Below, one piece after another: positions 31,450 through 40,600 of a stretch of 64,000 bases of DNA. A program made the position numbers and the translations under genes. Under the pieces are notes generated by a model. The model was given only the letters and a program-made list of their open reading frames with translations. It was not told the DNA's origin and did not search any database. Positions within the stretch are counted from its first letter, which is position 1. The number at the start of each line of letters is the position of its first letter. The stretch is from assembly GCA_004555915.1 (NCBI GenBank), contig SFJM01000012.1, positions 14,545-78,544 on the forward strand, given 5' to 3'. This DNA is from Clostridiales bacterium (GTDB taxonomy: Bacteria > Bacillota > Clostridia > Oscillospirales > Butyricicoccaceae).

Positions 31450-33108
31450 ATGAAAGAAAAACTGAAGATTATACCGTTGGGCGGACTCAATGAGATTGGC
31501 AAGAATATGACGGTAATTGAGTATGGACAGGATATCTTTGTGATTGACTGCGGTCTGGCATTCCCGGACAATGAGCTGCTGGGTGTCGATCTGGTCATCC
31601 CGGATATCACCTACCTGCGCCGTCACAGAAACAAGGTTCGCGGCATTGTGATTACCCATGGACATGAGGACCATATCGGCGCGCTGCCGTATGTGCTCAA
31701 GGAGCTGAATGTCCCGGTTTATTGTACCCGGCTGGCTGCCGGTATCCTCAATTCCAAATTTGAGGAGCACCGCATGACCAAGCAGGTCAAAATCCAGTGC
31801 GTCCGTGCCGGTGACCATATCCGGCTGGGCTGCTTTGACATTGAGCTGATCCACACCAACCATTCCATCGCAGACGCGGTTGCGCTGGCAATCAGGACAC
31901 CGCTGGGTATGGTCATCCATACCGGTGACTTTAAGATTGACCCGACACCGGTTTCCGGTGAGATGATTGACCTGACCCGTTTCGGCGAGCTGGGCAAGCA
32001 GGGTGTGCTGGCGCTGATGAGTGATTCCACCAATGTGGAGCGTTCCGGTTATACGCCGAGTGAAATGGAAGTCGGAAGAACCTTCGAGGCACAGTTCAAG
32101 GGCTGTGACCAGCGAATTATTATTGCCACCTTCGCTTCCAACATCTATCGCGTACAGCAGGTACTGGATGCGGCAGCCAACCACGGCAGAAAGGTTGCCA
32201 TCTGCGGACGCAGCATGGAGAACATTGCCAATGTAGCCATGGAGCTGGGCTATCTGCATGCGCCCAAGAATGTCCTCATTGACATTGCGGACATCAACCG
32301 GTATCCCAAGAGCAAGGTAGTCGTGGTATGCACCGGTTCACAGGGTGAAGCCATGAGCGCACTGTACCGTATGGCATTCTCCAGCCATAAGCAGGTGGAA
32401 ATCGGCCACGGCGACAAGGTCATCATTTCTGCATCTGCTATTCCGGGCAATGAGAAATCGGTCACCAAGATGATTAATGAGCTGAGCAAGAAGGGCGCCG
32501 AGGTGGTATATGACCGCCAGGCCATCATCCATGTTTCCGGCCATGCCTGCTGTGAGGAGCTCAAGCTGATGCTGTCGCTGGTCAAGCCGAAGTATTTTAT
32601 CCCGGTGCACGGCGAATACCGCATGCTGCGCCGCCATGGCGAGCTGGCAGTACAGACCGGTGTGGACCCGCGCCATGTCATCATTGCGGACATCGGACGG
32701 CCCATTGAAATCACCTCGAAATCCGCCCGCCTGGCCAATCCGGTTCCCTCCGGCAAGGTGCTGGTTGACGGCTTTGGCATCGGTGATGTGGGCACCGCGG
32801 TACTGCGCGACCGCAAGCACCTCTCGGAGGACGGCCTGCTGGTTGTGGTTGTCACACTGGACAGCGAAAGCGGCATTGTCATTGCGGGACCGGACATCGT
32901 ATCCCGCGGCTTTATCTATGTGAAGGAAGCGGAAGATTTGATGGAGGAGCTGCGCCGGATTTGCCAGCGAACCCTGGACCGCTGTCTGGATGAGGAGATC
33001 CGCGACTGGACCACCATCAAGGCAAACATCAAAAATGACCTGTCGGAATTCCTGTACCGCAAGACCAAGCGGAGCCCGATGATTCTGCCGGTCATTATGG
33101 AAATCTAA
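31450..33108 (+). CDS. rnj: Ribonuclease J
   Basis: RNase J is the Firmicute 5'-3' exo- and endoribonuclease. The 552-residue product has the metallo-beta-lactamase motif THGHEDHIGALP, THTGD-type metal ligands (IHTGDFKIDPTP), the beta-CASP segment (STNVERSGYTPSE, VCTGSQGEAMSAL, IPGNE), HVSGHACCEELKLML and VHGEYRML, then the C-terminal domain. Length matches. I cannot separate J1 from J2 by sequence. Its ribosome site is weak, and the long leader suggests control at the RNA level. Confidence 0.97.
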   Translation: MKEKLKIIPLGGLNEIGKNMTVIEYGQDIFVIDCGLAFPDNELLGVDLVIPDITYLRRHRNKVRGIVITHGHEDHIGALPYVLKELNVPVYCTRLAAGILNSKFEEHRMTKQVKIQCVRAGDHIRLGCFDIELIHTNHSIADAVALAIRTPLGMVIHTGDFKIDPTPVSGEMIDLTRFGELGKQGVLALMSDSTNVERSGYTPSEMEVGRTFEAQFKGCDQRIIIATFASNIYRVQQVLDAAANHGRKVAICGRSMENIANVAMELGYLHAPKNVLIDIADINRYPKSKVVVVCTGSQGEAMSALYRMAFSSHKQVEIGHGDKVIISASAIPGNEKSVTKMINELSKKGAEVVYDRQAIIHVSGHACCEELKLMLSLVKPKYFIPVHGEYRMLRRHGELAVQTGVDPRHVIIADIGRPIEITSKSARLANPVPSGKVLVDGFGIGDVGTAVLRDRKHLSEDGLLVVVVTLDSESGIVIAGPDIVSRGFIYVKEAEDLMEELRRICQRTLDRCLDEEIRDWTTIKANIKNDLSEFLYRKTKRSPMILPVIMEI

Positions 33109-33170
33109 CCCTATACTATTCGGACAAAACAGGAATGCATACCGCAGAAGGTATGCCGCAAAGAAAGACA

Positions 33171-33210
33171 AAAACAGCCCCGAAGCGTTTGCTTCGGGGC
33201 TTGCCTGTTT
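33171..33210. terminator. Bidirectional terminator
   Basis: AAACAG-CCCCGAAGC-GTTT-GCTTCGGGG stem closed by CTGTTT between RNase J and the opposing reductase gene. Confidence 0.9.
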
Positions 33211-33216
33211 ATGCTG

Positions 33217-34098
33217 TTATTCTGCGCCCTCCGGCAGATTGCGGAGGTATTCATTGATGCTCAGACCGGCAATAGCGCCGTCAGACACCGCCTTGGAAAT
33301 CTGCAGGATACCGCCAATGCAGTCACCGGCTGCAAACAGTCCGGGCACATTGGTCTGGTAATTGCGGTCTACCTTGATGTTTTCGCCGTCCATGATGGCG
33401 CCGATACGGATGGCAAAATCCGAACCGGAGGCAATGCCCTGGGCAAGGAAAGCACCTTCTATCGGGTAATCGCCGTGCTCGGTGCGGATACCGCCCAGCA
33501 TGCCCAGATCATCCGCATACAGCTCGGTAATCCGATCGGTGACAATCGGAAGATTTTTGGGGAAACGGTCGGTGGTGATGGTTTCACCGTTGGTGAACAT
33601 GGTCAGGTTGTCGGTGAGCTGGCGCAGATGGCTCAGCTCCGCTACCGCATGGTCACCGCTGCCGATGACAGCGATGGCACGGTTTCGCATCAGGAAGCCG
33701 TCACACTGGGCGCACTGGCTGACACCCCGGCCGAGAAAGTCCTTTGCGTTGAAATTCTTAGGCAGGCTACGGCTTTTACCGGTTGCCAGAAGAATGGTGC
33801 GTGCACTGGCAATGCGTCCGGCAGCGGTGCTGACACGGAAGCCATTGGTTTCACGGACGGAAACCACCTCGTCACTGATGACCTCAATGCCCAGGCGTTC
33901 CACCTGTGCCAGACCACGGCGGAACAGCTCGTCACCGCTGATCGGCTGCTCCAGTCCGAAATAATTTTCAATCCGATGGCTCTGGCCCAGTGCACCGGAA
34001 TCCCTGCCGATGACCAGCGGCGTAAAGCCCGCACGGCGGATATACAACGCAGCTGACAGTCCTGCCGGGCCTTTGCCAATAATAATACAATCCTTCAT
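33217..34098 (-). CDS. Thioredoxin reductase-like flavoprotein
   Basis: The 293-residue protein has the low-molecular-weight TrxR plan: FAD motif IIIGKGPAGLSAALYIRRAG, redox pair CAQC (SQCAQCDGFLMR), NAD(P) motif VIGSGDHAVAEL, and the FAD closing motif GLFAAGDCIGGILQI. Active-site spacing (C-x-x-C followed by D) is right, so it may reduce thioredoxin or a related carrier. The NAD(P) motif reads GSGDHA, not GGGNSA, so cofactor preference is unsure. It is about 20 residues shorter than typical TrxB. Confidence 0.88.
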   Translation of the reverse strand: MKDCIIIGKGPAGLSAALYIRRAGFTPLVIGRDSGALGQSHRIENYFGLEQPISGDELFRRGLAQVERLGIEVISDEVVSVRETNGFRVSTAAGRIASARTILLATGKSRSLPKNFNAKDFLGRGVSQCAQCDGFLMRNRAIAVIGSGDHAVAELSHLRQLTDNLTMFTNGETITTDRFPKNLPIVTDRITELYADDLGMLGGIRTEHGDYPIEGAFLAQGIASGSDFAIRIGAIMDGENIKVDRNYQTNVPGLFAAGDCIGGILQISKAVSDGAIAGLSINEYLRNLPEGAE

Positions 34099-34146
34099 AA
34101 CCTTTATTTATCTCCTTGTGCCGGTGGGGGAATGCGGGATTGGCCA

Positions 34147-35136
34147 TCAGCGAATCTGTTCCGGCAGACGGATGCTGATTTCTCCTGCGAGCATGACAGA
34201 CTGCTGTCCATCCTGCTCAATGATGAGATGGCCGCTGGAATTGATTGCCACTGCAGTTGCGGATTCCCGGACACCGTTACGGATCACGGTAATCGGTTCA
34301 CCGAGAAAATGGATAAAGGAACGATACCGGTCCATCAGGGCTTCCGTATTGCCGGCTACAATCAGGTCAAGGCATGCTTCCATATGGTTGAAGAATGCGG
34401 CTACCAGTGCATTCCGGCGCACCGGATGGGGAGAAAAATCCTCCAGACAGCCTGCAATATCACGGATTTCCTCCGGCAGGCCGCCTTCCGGCTGGCGGAC
34501 ATTGATGCCCACACCCACAATGGCATAGGAAAGCTGGCCGGTTTCTGCCTCCATGGCAGCTTCGGTTAAGATACCACACAGCTTTTTGCCGTTTTTCAGG
34601 ACGTCATTGACCCATTTGATATCCGGCTCAAAGCCGGCAGTTTCCCGGATGGCTTCGCACAGGGCGACAGCCGCGCCGACGGTAATCATATTGACCCGTT
34701 CCAGCGGGAGGGTGGGGTGCAGCAGGATGCTGATATACACACCGCTGCCGGAAGGGGACAGGAAGGTACGTCCCAGCCGTCCGCGCCCGGCGGTCTGGCA
34801 GTCTGCCACGGCGGCATAGCCATCCGGCAGGCTGGCAGCCCGTTCCTTTAAATAGGTATTCGTTGAGTTGACAGTGGAAAGCACGCACAGATTGCGTGCC
34901 ATACGATTCGTTTTCAGTTCCATGGCAATGCCTGCTTCAGACAGGGCATCACTGGATTCCGCCAGACGGTAGCCTTCACCGGATATGGATTCAATCGGGA
35001 AGCCCATCTCACGCAGAGAGGCAATCGCCTTCCATACCGCTGTGCGCGAAACACCAAGCTCACGGGCCAGTGTGCCGCCGGAAACCAGCGTACCACGGTG
35101 CTGCTCCAGTGTGCGCAGAACATCATCACGAACCAT
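34147..35136 (-). CDS. birA: Biotin-[acetyl-CoA-carboxylase] ligase/repressor BirA
   Basis: The 329-residue protein has an N-terminal winged HTH (about 1-60, SGGTLARELGVSRTAVWKAI), the catalytic domain with GRGRLGRTFLSPSGSGVYIS (biotin/ATP loop), DIKWVNDVLKNGKKLCGILTEA, GVGINV, and the C-terminal SH3-like domain. It transfers biotin to carboxylase and, through the HTH, should repress biotin genes. No biotin operon is in the window. The next gene upstream is divergent. Confidence 0.95.
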   Translation of the reverse strand: MVRDDVLRTLEQHRGTLVSGGTLARELGVSRTAVWKAIASLREMGFPIESISGEGYRLAESSDALSEAGIAMELKTNRMARNLCVLSTVNSTNTYLKERAASLPDGYAAVADCQTAGRGRLGRTFLSPSGSGVYISILLHPTLPLERVNMITVGAAVALCEAIRETAGFEPDIKWVNDVLKNGKKLCGILTEAAMEAETGQLSYAIVGVGINVRQPEGGLPEEIRDIAGCLEDFSPHPVRRNALVAAFFNHMEACLDLIVAGNTEALMDRYRSFIHFLGEPITVIRNGVRESATAVAINSSGHLIIEQDGQQSVMLAGEISIRLPEQIR

Positions 35137-35239
35137 GCAATCAATCCTTCTTTCTGGGGGATCTGAAACGTCGACTTTACGAAACGTTCGTCAGATTCTT
35201 TGTTTTCAGATACCGTTTGATTTTTCCAATCAATCCATA

Positions 35240-35268
35240 TTGTAATACAGATTGAAATACAGTACAAT
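35240..35268 (+). promoter_or_regulatory. Promoter of ylmH
   Basis: TTGTAA, 17-nt spacer, TACAAT. The 35137-35329 gap between birA and ylmH contains no ORF. Confidence 0.6.
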
Positions 35269-35328
35269 AGCTTTTATGAGTAAAAATACAAAAAAATTCA
35301 CAGATATATCGTTGGAAAGAGGGAGAAA

Positions 35329-36126
35329 ATGGCAAAAATCAGCGACAGCATCCATGCCATCGGGCAGACGCAGGAGGAACGGATTCTGCTGACACAGATT
35401 GCGCAGAAAGCGGAAGCCGCAGCACAAAAGGGGTATCTGACCTGTACAAAATTTCTTGACATGCATGAGCATGCCATGGCAGCCCGGCTGCTGCGGGAGC
35501 TGGGCGGCGTTCGGGCACAGTTCTGGGGCGGCTATGACCATGCGGAACGGCAGATTCTGTTTTTCCTGCCGGACTGGATGGAAACACTGCCGGAGGAGGG
35601 GGAGGACTGCCCTATGACTGCCATCCGGTGCCTGCGGCATAAAGGGGATACCCTGACCCATCGGGATTATCTCGGCTCCCTCATGGGGCTGGGCCTGCGG
35701 CGGGACGGTATCGGAGATATCCTGGTAGGGGAGCATGGTGCGGATATGATCGTGCTGAAGGAAATCGCGCCGTATCTGCTGACCCAGTACACCAAGGCCG
35801 GACGGAAAAGCCTGCAGGTGGAGGAAATTCCGTTGAACCAGCTGATTGTACCGGAGGAAAAGGCCAGCATGCTCCGGGATACCGTGGCATCCATGCGGCT
35901 GGATGCGATTACAGCATCCCTGTTCCGGCTGTCCCGGGCCAAAGCAGCGGATGCCATCCGTGCCGGAAAGGTATTTGTCAACCAGCAGGAATGCATGCGG
36001 CCGGATAAGGAAGTGCAGGAAAAGGACCGCATTACCCTGCGGGGTACCGGCAGGGGCGAGGTGGATGCCATTTTAGGAGAAAGTAAAAAAGGCCGGATTG
36101 TTGTTTCATTGAAGCGGTTTGGATAA
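35329..36126 (+). CDS. ylmH: S4-domain RNA-binding protein YlmH
   Basis: The 265-residue product matches YlmH: an N-terminal RNA-fold region (FLDMHEHAMAARLLRELG), the central HRDYLGSLMGLGLRRDGIGD, and a C-terminal S4 domain (RLDAITASLFRLSRAKAADA, GKVFVNQQEC). YlmH binds ribosomes and takes part in large-subunit quality control and cell division in Firmicutes. Usually it follows ylmDEFG/sepF; here it stands alone ahead of spoIIGA. The ATG is preceded by GGAGAA. Confidence 0.95.
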   Translation: MAKISDSIHAIGQTQEERILLTQIAQKAEAAAQKGYLTCTKFLDMHEHAMAARLLRELGGVRAQFWGGYDHAERQILFFLPDWMETLPEEGEDCPMTAIRCLRHKGDTLTHRDYLGSLMGLGLRRDGIGDILVGEHGADMIVLKEIAPYLLTQYTKAGRKSLQVEEIPLNQLIVPEEKASMLRDTVASMRLDAITASLFRLSRAKAADAIRAGKVFVNQQECMRPDKEVQEKDRITLRGTGRGEVDAILGESKKGRIVVSLKRFG

Positions 36127-36253
36127 CACGGACAGATAATTTGGATGGATTTGCCGGTTTTGCTCGGACAAAAGAGCAGAGCCGGCTTCGCTTTTTCGGC
36201 ACAATCGGCACAGGGGGATGGGCTACAATAAAACACACGCAGGAGGTGGCCCC

Positions 36254-37102
36254 ATGCGTGTCATATATCTGGATGTCCTGCTGGCATTGAATTTCGGGAT
36301 GGATTACTGTATCCTGCGTGCGGCAGCAGCCCTCAGTGGAAAACCGGTACCGTTTTCCCGGCTGTGCGCGGCGGCAGGACTGGGAGCCATCTATGCCGCA
36401 GGCTGTATCGTATGTCCGTCGCTGTGTGCCGGTGTGCTGCGGATTGCCGTCTGTGCCGGTATGGCAGGCATTGCCTTTTCCATCCATTCCATCCGGCAGC
36501 TGGTGCGAAAAACCCTGCTGGTGCTGCTCACCGCTTTTGTCTTTGGCGGCTGTGTCTTTGCGCTGGAACAGCTCAGCGGTACCAGCCTGTCACAGGACGG
36601 TGTGCTGGTGGCACCGGTATCCCGTAAAGCCCTGCTGGCTGCCGCGGCGCTGGCTTATGGCCTGAGCGGAATCGTATTCCGCAATCAGGCGAAGGAAAAG
36701 CGGCCCTATGGAGAAACTGTCCGGCTGGCCTGCTTTGGCACGATACAGGAGGTATACCTGCTGGTGGACAGCGGCAACACGCTGCGGGATCCCATGACCG
36801 GACGTCCGGTGCTGATTCTGACCCGCACGGCAGCGGCGCGCATTTTACCGGAGGAGGTGCAGTTTTTACCGCTGCTGCTGGGAACCGGCAATGCGGCACA
36901 GCTGGTACAGCGGGCGCAGCAGGCAGGAATGCGTGGCTGGACACTGGTTTCCTTTCAAAGCGTGGGAGGAGGTGGTATGATGCCGTGTTTCCATCCGGAT
37001 GCGGTGACAAGAGAGGATGGCGCGGCATATGACAGTATGGTTGCAATTTCCGGTGCAGGTGACATCTGTTCCGGGGACTATGACGGGTTGATTGAACCGT
37101 GA
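36254..37102 (+). CDS. spoIIGA: Sigma-E processing peptidase SpoIIGA
   Basis: SpoIIGA is the mother-cell septal protease that matures pro-sigma-E. The 282-residue product starts with about five membrane helices (YLDVLLALNFGMDYCILR and on) followed by an aspartic-protease-like domain with the DSGN motif (VYLLVDSGNTLRDPMTGRP). The ATG at 36254 has a perfect AGGAGGTG. sigE starts 14 bp later, the standard operon order. Confidence 0.95.
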   Translation: MRVIYLDVLLALNFGMDYCILRAAAALSGKPVPFSRLCAAAGLGAIYAAGCIVCPSLCAGVLRIAVCAGMAGIAFSIHSIRQLVRKTLLVLLTAFVFGGCVFALEQLSGTSLSQDGVLVAPVSRKALLAAAALAYGLSGIVFRNQAKEKRPYGETVRLACFGTIQEVYLLVDSGNTLRDPMTGRPVLILTRTAAARILPEEVQFLPLLLGTGNAAQLVQRAQQAGMRGWTLVSFQSVGGGGMMPCFHPDAVTREDGAAYDSMVAISGAGDICSGDYDGLIEP

Positions 37103-37116
37103 AAGGAGTGTGGAGC

Positions 37117-37830
37117 ATGCCGCGTTTATGGCAGAAAATCCGCCGGTGGCTGTGCAGGATCGGGCTGCTGCCGGAACAGGAAGGTGTTTTTTACATTGGC
37201 AGCTCGGTTGTGCTGCCGCCGCCGCTACAGGCACAGGAGGAGGCTGAAGCCATTGCAGGCTGCCAGAAGGGGGATCTTTCCTGCCGGAACCGGCTGATTG
37301 AACACAATTTACGGCTGGTGGTGTATATCGCCAGAAAATTTGAGAACACCGGGATCAATATGGAGGATTTGATCTCCATCGGTACCATCGGCCTGATTAA
37401 GGCGATTGAAACGTATAATACGGACAAAAAGACCAAGCTGGCAACCTATGCCTCCCGCTGCATTGAAAACGAAATCCTTATGCATCTGCGCAAGGTATCC
37501 AGCCAGAAAACCGAGGTTTCCTTTGATGAACCGCTGAGTACCGACTGGGATGGCAATGAGCTGCTGCTGTCAGATATCCTTGGCACCGAGCCGGATTGCG
37601 TGATCCGTCCGGTGGAGGATGATGTGGACCGGCAGCTGCTTCGCAGGGCATTGCAGCGGCTGCCGGAACGGGAAAAAACCATTATTTCCATGCGGTTTGG
37701 TCTGTCCGACGGAGAGGAGCACACACAAAAGGAGGTTGCGGATTTACTGGGCATTTCCCAGTCCTATATCTCCCGGCTGGAAAAACGCATCATCAAACGG
37801 ATGAAAAAGGATATGATGCGATGGGTATGA
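37117..37830 (+). CDS. sigE: Sporulation sigma factor E (pro-sigma-E)
   Basis: The 237-residue sigma-70-family protein directs mother-cell transcription. It has a basic, hydrophobic pro-sequence (about 1-29) ahead of VFYIGSSVVLPPPL, the SpoIIGA cleavage area. Region 2 follows (NLRLVVYIARKFENTGINME, DLISIGTIGLIKAIE, ATYASRCIENEILMHLR), then region 4 (QKEVADLLGISQSYISRLE). The ATG at 37117 has AAAGGAG. Unlike B. subtilis, sigG does not follow on the same strand. Confidence 0.97.
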   Translation: MPRLWQKIRRWLCRIGLLPEQEGVFYIGSSVVLPPPLQAQEEAEAIAGCQKGDLSCRNRLIEHNLRLVVYIARKFENTGINMEDLISIGTIGLIKAIETYNTDKKTKLATYASRCIENEILMHLRKVSSQKTEVSFDEPLSTDWDGNELLLSDILGTEPDCVIRPVEDDVDRQLLRRALQRLPEREKTIISMRFGLSDGEEHTQKEVADLLGISQSYISRLEKRIIKRMKKDMMRWV

Positions 37831-37861
37831 AAAAAGCCCGGTCGGGAATACCGGCCGGGCA
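37828..37861 (-). terminator. Terminator of cbiK (and sigG)
   Basis: GCCCGG / CCGGGC stem followed by TTTTTT on the minus strand; the T-tract overlaps the sigE stop codon. Confidence 0.8.
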
Positions 37862-37874
37862 GGGAAAAGAAAGG

Positions 37875-38630
37875 TTATATTTGCTCGAGATGTGAGGCGA
37901 GCTGCTGCGCGATTGCCGGGATTTCTCCCAGCCCTTTGAGCACAGTGCGGGTTTCATAGCCCAGTGCTTCCAGACGGCTTTTCCAGGAATCGCCATCATC
38001 GCTGGACAGATCATTGCGGGCATGGTCTCCGGCAACAATCATAAAAGGCATCAGCATGACCCGCCGGTATCCATCCGCCCGCAGCTGCGGCAGGATGGTG
38101 TCCAGTGTGGGATAGCCGTCCACTGTGCCCACATACACACCGGCATAGCCTGCGGTACGGAATTTGTGTTCCAGCTGGCAGTAAGCCGCATTGGCAAAAT
38201 GCGCCGTGCCATGCCCCATCAGCACAAGGGCTTCGTCATCCGCCCGCGGCGGAATGCTGTCCATGACGGCATGGACACAGGCAGTATAATCCGCCTGCTC
38301 CCACAGCAGCGGCTTTGCCACATGCACCTGCGGAAAAGCTGCTGCATCCGCGCACAGGCGTTCATACTCGATTCCCGGAATCACATGGGTGCATACGCAG
38401 AAAATTTCGTCAAAGCCCTGCTCTGTTAATCGGGCGAATAGGGTGCGCGGATCAGGGATGTCCACGCCGTCCCGCCGCCGGAGTTTTTTCCGGATAAAGC
38501 CGGATGTAAACGCACGGTATACCTGCTGTCCGCAGCGGGCTGCCACCGCCTGTTCGATGCTGTCAATCGCCCGCATGGCTTCGGGAACCAGAGTGCCGAA
38601 GCTGACCACAACAACTGCCTGTTTCATCAT
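37875..38630 (-). CDS. cbiK: Sirohydrochlorin cobaltochelatase CbiK
   Basis: CbiK inserts cobalt in anaerobic cobalamin synthesis. The 251-residue product has SFGTLVPEAMRAIDSIE, TSGFIRKKLRRRDG, CTHVIPGIEYERL, the catalytic-His loop LVLMGHGTAHFANAAY, YVGTVDGYPTLD and LMPFMIVAGDHARNDLSSDD with the second metal His. It has no signal peptide, so it is cytosolic. No other cob/cbi genes are present. AAGGAGGG precedes the ATG. Confidence 0.93.
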   Translation of the reverse strand: MMKQAVVVVSFGTLVPEAMRAIDSIEQAVAARCGQQVYRAFTSGFIRKKLRRRDGVDIPDPRTLFARLTEQGFDEIFCVCTHVIPGIEYERLCADAAAFPQVHVAKPLLWEQADYTACVHAVMDSIPPRADDEALVLMGHGTAHFANAAYCQLEHKFRTAGYAGVYVGTVDGYPTLDTILPQLRADGYRRVMLMPFMIVAGDHARNDLSSDDGDSWKSRLEALGYETRTVLKGLGEIPAIAQQLASHLEQI

Positions 38631-38659
38631 AAAAGTAACCCTCCTTCTGTCTCCTTTTC

Positions 38660-38689
38660 AGCATAGCGGACAGTCGGAGGGTTTGTCAA
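38660..38689 (-). promoter_or_regulatory. Promoter of cbiK
   Basis: TTGACA, 18-nt spacer, TATGCT on the minus strand, 30 bp upstream of the cbiK start. Confidence 0.55.
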
Positions 38690-38721
38690 TGTTTTGGGCA
38701 TATCTAAAAAGCAGATCGTGC

Positions 38722-39492
38722 CTAGATTTGCTTGCGGATGCGTTCCAGCGCGCTTTTTTCCAGACGGGATACCTGTGCCTGTGAAATGTGGATTTCATCG
38801 GCAACCTCCATCTGGGTACGCCCCTCAAAAAAACGAAGGTTTAGAATATGCTGCTCCCGTGGGGAAAGCCGGGAAATGGCCTCCTTGAGGACAATCTGCT
38901 CCAGCCAGTGCTCATCGGTGTTTTTGGTATCACCTACCTGATCCATAACACAGACGGCATCCCCGTTGCTTTCAAATACCGGTTCATACAGGGATACCGG
39001 ATCGGTGATGGCATCCAGCGCGAAAACGATATCCTCCCGCGGGACATCCATCTCCTTTGCCAGCTCTTCAATGGTAGGCTCCCGCTGATGGGCGTTGATA
39101 AACGCTTCCTTGGCCTGTAACGCCCGGTATGCCGTGTCACGCATGGAACGGGATACCCGGATGGAGCTGTTGTCCCGCAGATAGCGCCGTACCTCGCCGA
39201 TAATCATCGGAACGGCATAGGTGGAAAACCGTACATTTAAGTCAACATTGAAATGGTCAATGGATTTAATCAGTCCGATACAACCGACCTGGAACAGGTC
39301 ATCCATGCTTTCTCCACGGTTGGAAAACCGCTGGATGACGCTGAGAACCAGCCGTAAATTACAGGAGATCAGCTTTTCACGGGCAGCCGGATCTCCCTTT
39401 GAACTGCGGCGAAGCAGAGAATCGGTTTCTTCTGCTGTCAAAACCTCCAGATGCGATGTGTTCACGCCGCAGATTTCCACTTTGCTCTGCAT
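38722..39492 (-). CDS. sigG: Sporulation sigma factor G
   Basis: SigG drives late forespore transcription. The 256-residue product opens with the near-invariant KVEICGVNTSHLEVLT, then LISCNLRLVLSVIQRFSNRG, DDLFQVGCIGLIKSIDHF, FSTYAVPMIIGEVRRYLRDN, and region 4 (QMEVADEIHISQAQVSRLEK). The EICGV start separates it from SigF. The start at 39492 is preceded by AGGAGG. It faces sigE with cbiK in between. Confidence 0.96.
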   Translation of the reverse strand: MQSKVEICGVNTSHLEVLTAEETDSLLRRSSKGDPAAREKLISCNLRLVLSVIQRFSNRGESMDDLFQVGCIGLIKSIDHFNVDLNVRFSTYAVPMIIGEVRRYLRDNSSIRVSRSMRDTAYRALQAKEAFINAHQREPTIEELAKEMDVPREDIVFALDAITDPVSLYEPVFESNGDAVCVMDQVGDTKNTDEHWLEQIVLKEAISRLSPREQHILNLRFFEGRTQMEVADEIHISQAQVSRLEKSALERIRKQI

Positions 39493-39626
39493 AGTATTGC
39501 CTCCTGACATGGTAAATCTCTCTATCCACCAGTATCTCCGTCAGGCGGGCAAAAAATACTGGGGAAAAGGCCATCCATTCGACAGGTTTTTCGTGCTTTT
39601 TTTCGGATTTTGTGCATGCAGGCATA

Positions 39627-39655
39627 GAAAAAAGGACACTGAAAACAGTGTCCTT
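39627..39655 (-). terminator. Terminator of the HAD gene
   Basis: AAAGGACACTG-AAAA-CAGTGTCCTTT with T-tract on the minus strand. Confidence 0.88.
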
Positions 39656-39695
39656 TGATGTGTGTCAGGGATGTTTAACTGTCAGTCTGCATCAT

Positions 39696-40376
39696 TTACA
39701 GAATTTCCTTCAGGCTGTGCAGCTCCTTATAGGGGAAATTCACCTTGGGAGCCTTTGCGCCGGAAACATTCAGCCAGAACGGAATCAGGCCGGCGGCATG
39801 GGCGCCGCAGACATCCCGCTCGAAGCTGTCACCGATAAATACCGCTTCATTCGGCTTGACATGCAGCTTGTTCAGGCAGTCCAGAAAAATTTTCGGGTTC
39901 GGTTTTTCCACACCCGCTTCCTCACTGGTCACCATGGCATCCAGATAGCCCGCCAGTCCCAGCGCGGCAATTTTCCGATGCTGGATATGGGCAGTCATGT
40001 CGGTACAGATACCGGTACGGATGCGCTGGTGGTGCAGGCGGCTGAGCAGCTCTACCGCACCGTCACGGGGCTTGATGGAACGGAGCATGGTACCCCAATA
40101 GGTTTCATACAGCTCCAGTGGTGTCACAATGGACGGCAGGCCCAGCAGCTCCAGCATGCGCTGGGCAATGATAATCCGGTTGTGGCAGGCTGCCACCAGG
40201 GGCTGTTCCTGCTTCAGCTGCCGGTCTGCCTGCTGATAGGCGAGCAGAAACCGGCGTGCCGGAACGTCAAAGCGGGATTCGCCATATTCCGCCAGCGCAA
40301 TCAGGGACTGCTTATGTGCCGTGGCAAAGTCAAATAATGTATTATCCAAATCAAAAAGCACAGCTTTCATCGCCAT
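39696..40376 (-). CDS. HAD-family phosphatase
   Basis: The 226-residue HAD hydrolase has motif I in AVLFDLDNTLFDFATAH, motif II in GICTDMTAHIQ, Lys in GVEKPNPKIFLDCL and motif IV in AVFIGDSFERDVCGAHAAG. It resembles the YjjG/putative noncanonical nucleotidase group by the N-terminal cap (QSLIALAEYGESRFDV). The substrate is not fixed. The start at 40376 has GAGAGGTG. It is a single gene, divergent from the P-type ATPase. Confidence 0.88.
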   Translation of the reverse strand: MAMKAVLFDLDNTLFDFATAHKQSLIALAEYGESRFDVPARRFLLAYQQADRQLKQEQPLVAACHNRIIIAQRMLELLGLPSIVTPLELYETYWGTMLRSIKPRDGAVELLSRLHHQRIRTGICTDMTAHIQHRKIAALGLAGYLDAMVTSEEAGVEKPNPKIFLDCLNKLHVKPNEAVFIGDSFERDVCGAHAAGLIPFWLNVSGAKAPKVNFPYKELHSLKEIL

Positions 40377-40487
40377 GATCGTCACCTCTCCATTGATGCT
40401 TGCGTCCTCCATTATACCACAAATTTGGCGCAGAAACAGATATTCCAAAAAGTTTCCGTATTTTTTATAAAAATAGCATGGCAGCTA

Positions 40488-40516
40488 TTGACATTGACAT
40501 GGTGCAGGCATATAAT
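40488..40516 (+). promoter_or_regulatory. Consensus sigma-A promoter of the metal P-ATPase
   Basis: TTGACA, 17 nt, TATAAT: a perfect match at both boxes. A second TTGACA begins directly after the first, at 40494. Confidence 0.85.
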
Positions 40517-40527
40517 AAATACAACAA

Positions 40528-40553
40528 AACATATGAACAAATATTCATATGTT
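40528..40553. promoter_or_regulatory. ArsR/SmtB-type operator
   Basis: Perfect 10-bp inverted repeat AACATATGAA-N6-TTCATATGTT, containing the TGAA-N6-TTCA core typical of metal-sensing ArsR/SmtB repressors. It covers the expected transcription start. Confidence 0.75.
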
Positions 40554-40600
40554 CAATCTTCGGGGGATCATTGACAGTACACATGTTAGGAGGAATTGGC

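Noticed and set aside
35137..35239. Possible BirA operator near birA
   Set aside because: No long dyad of the usual TTGTTAAC type; only a short AACGTTCG-like word.
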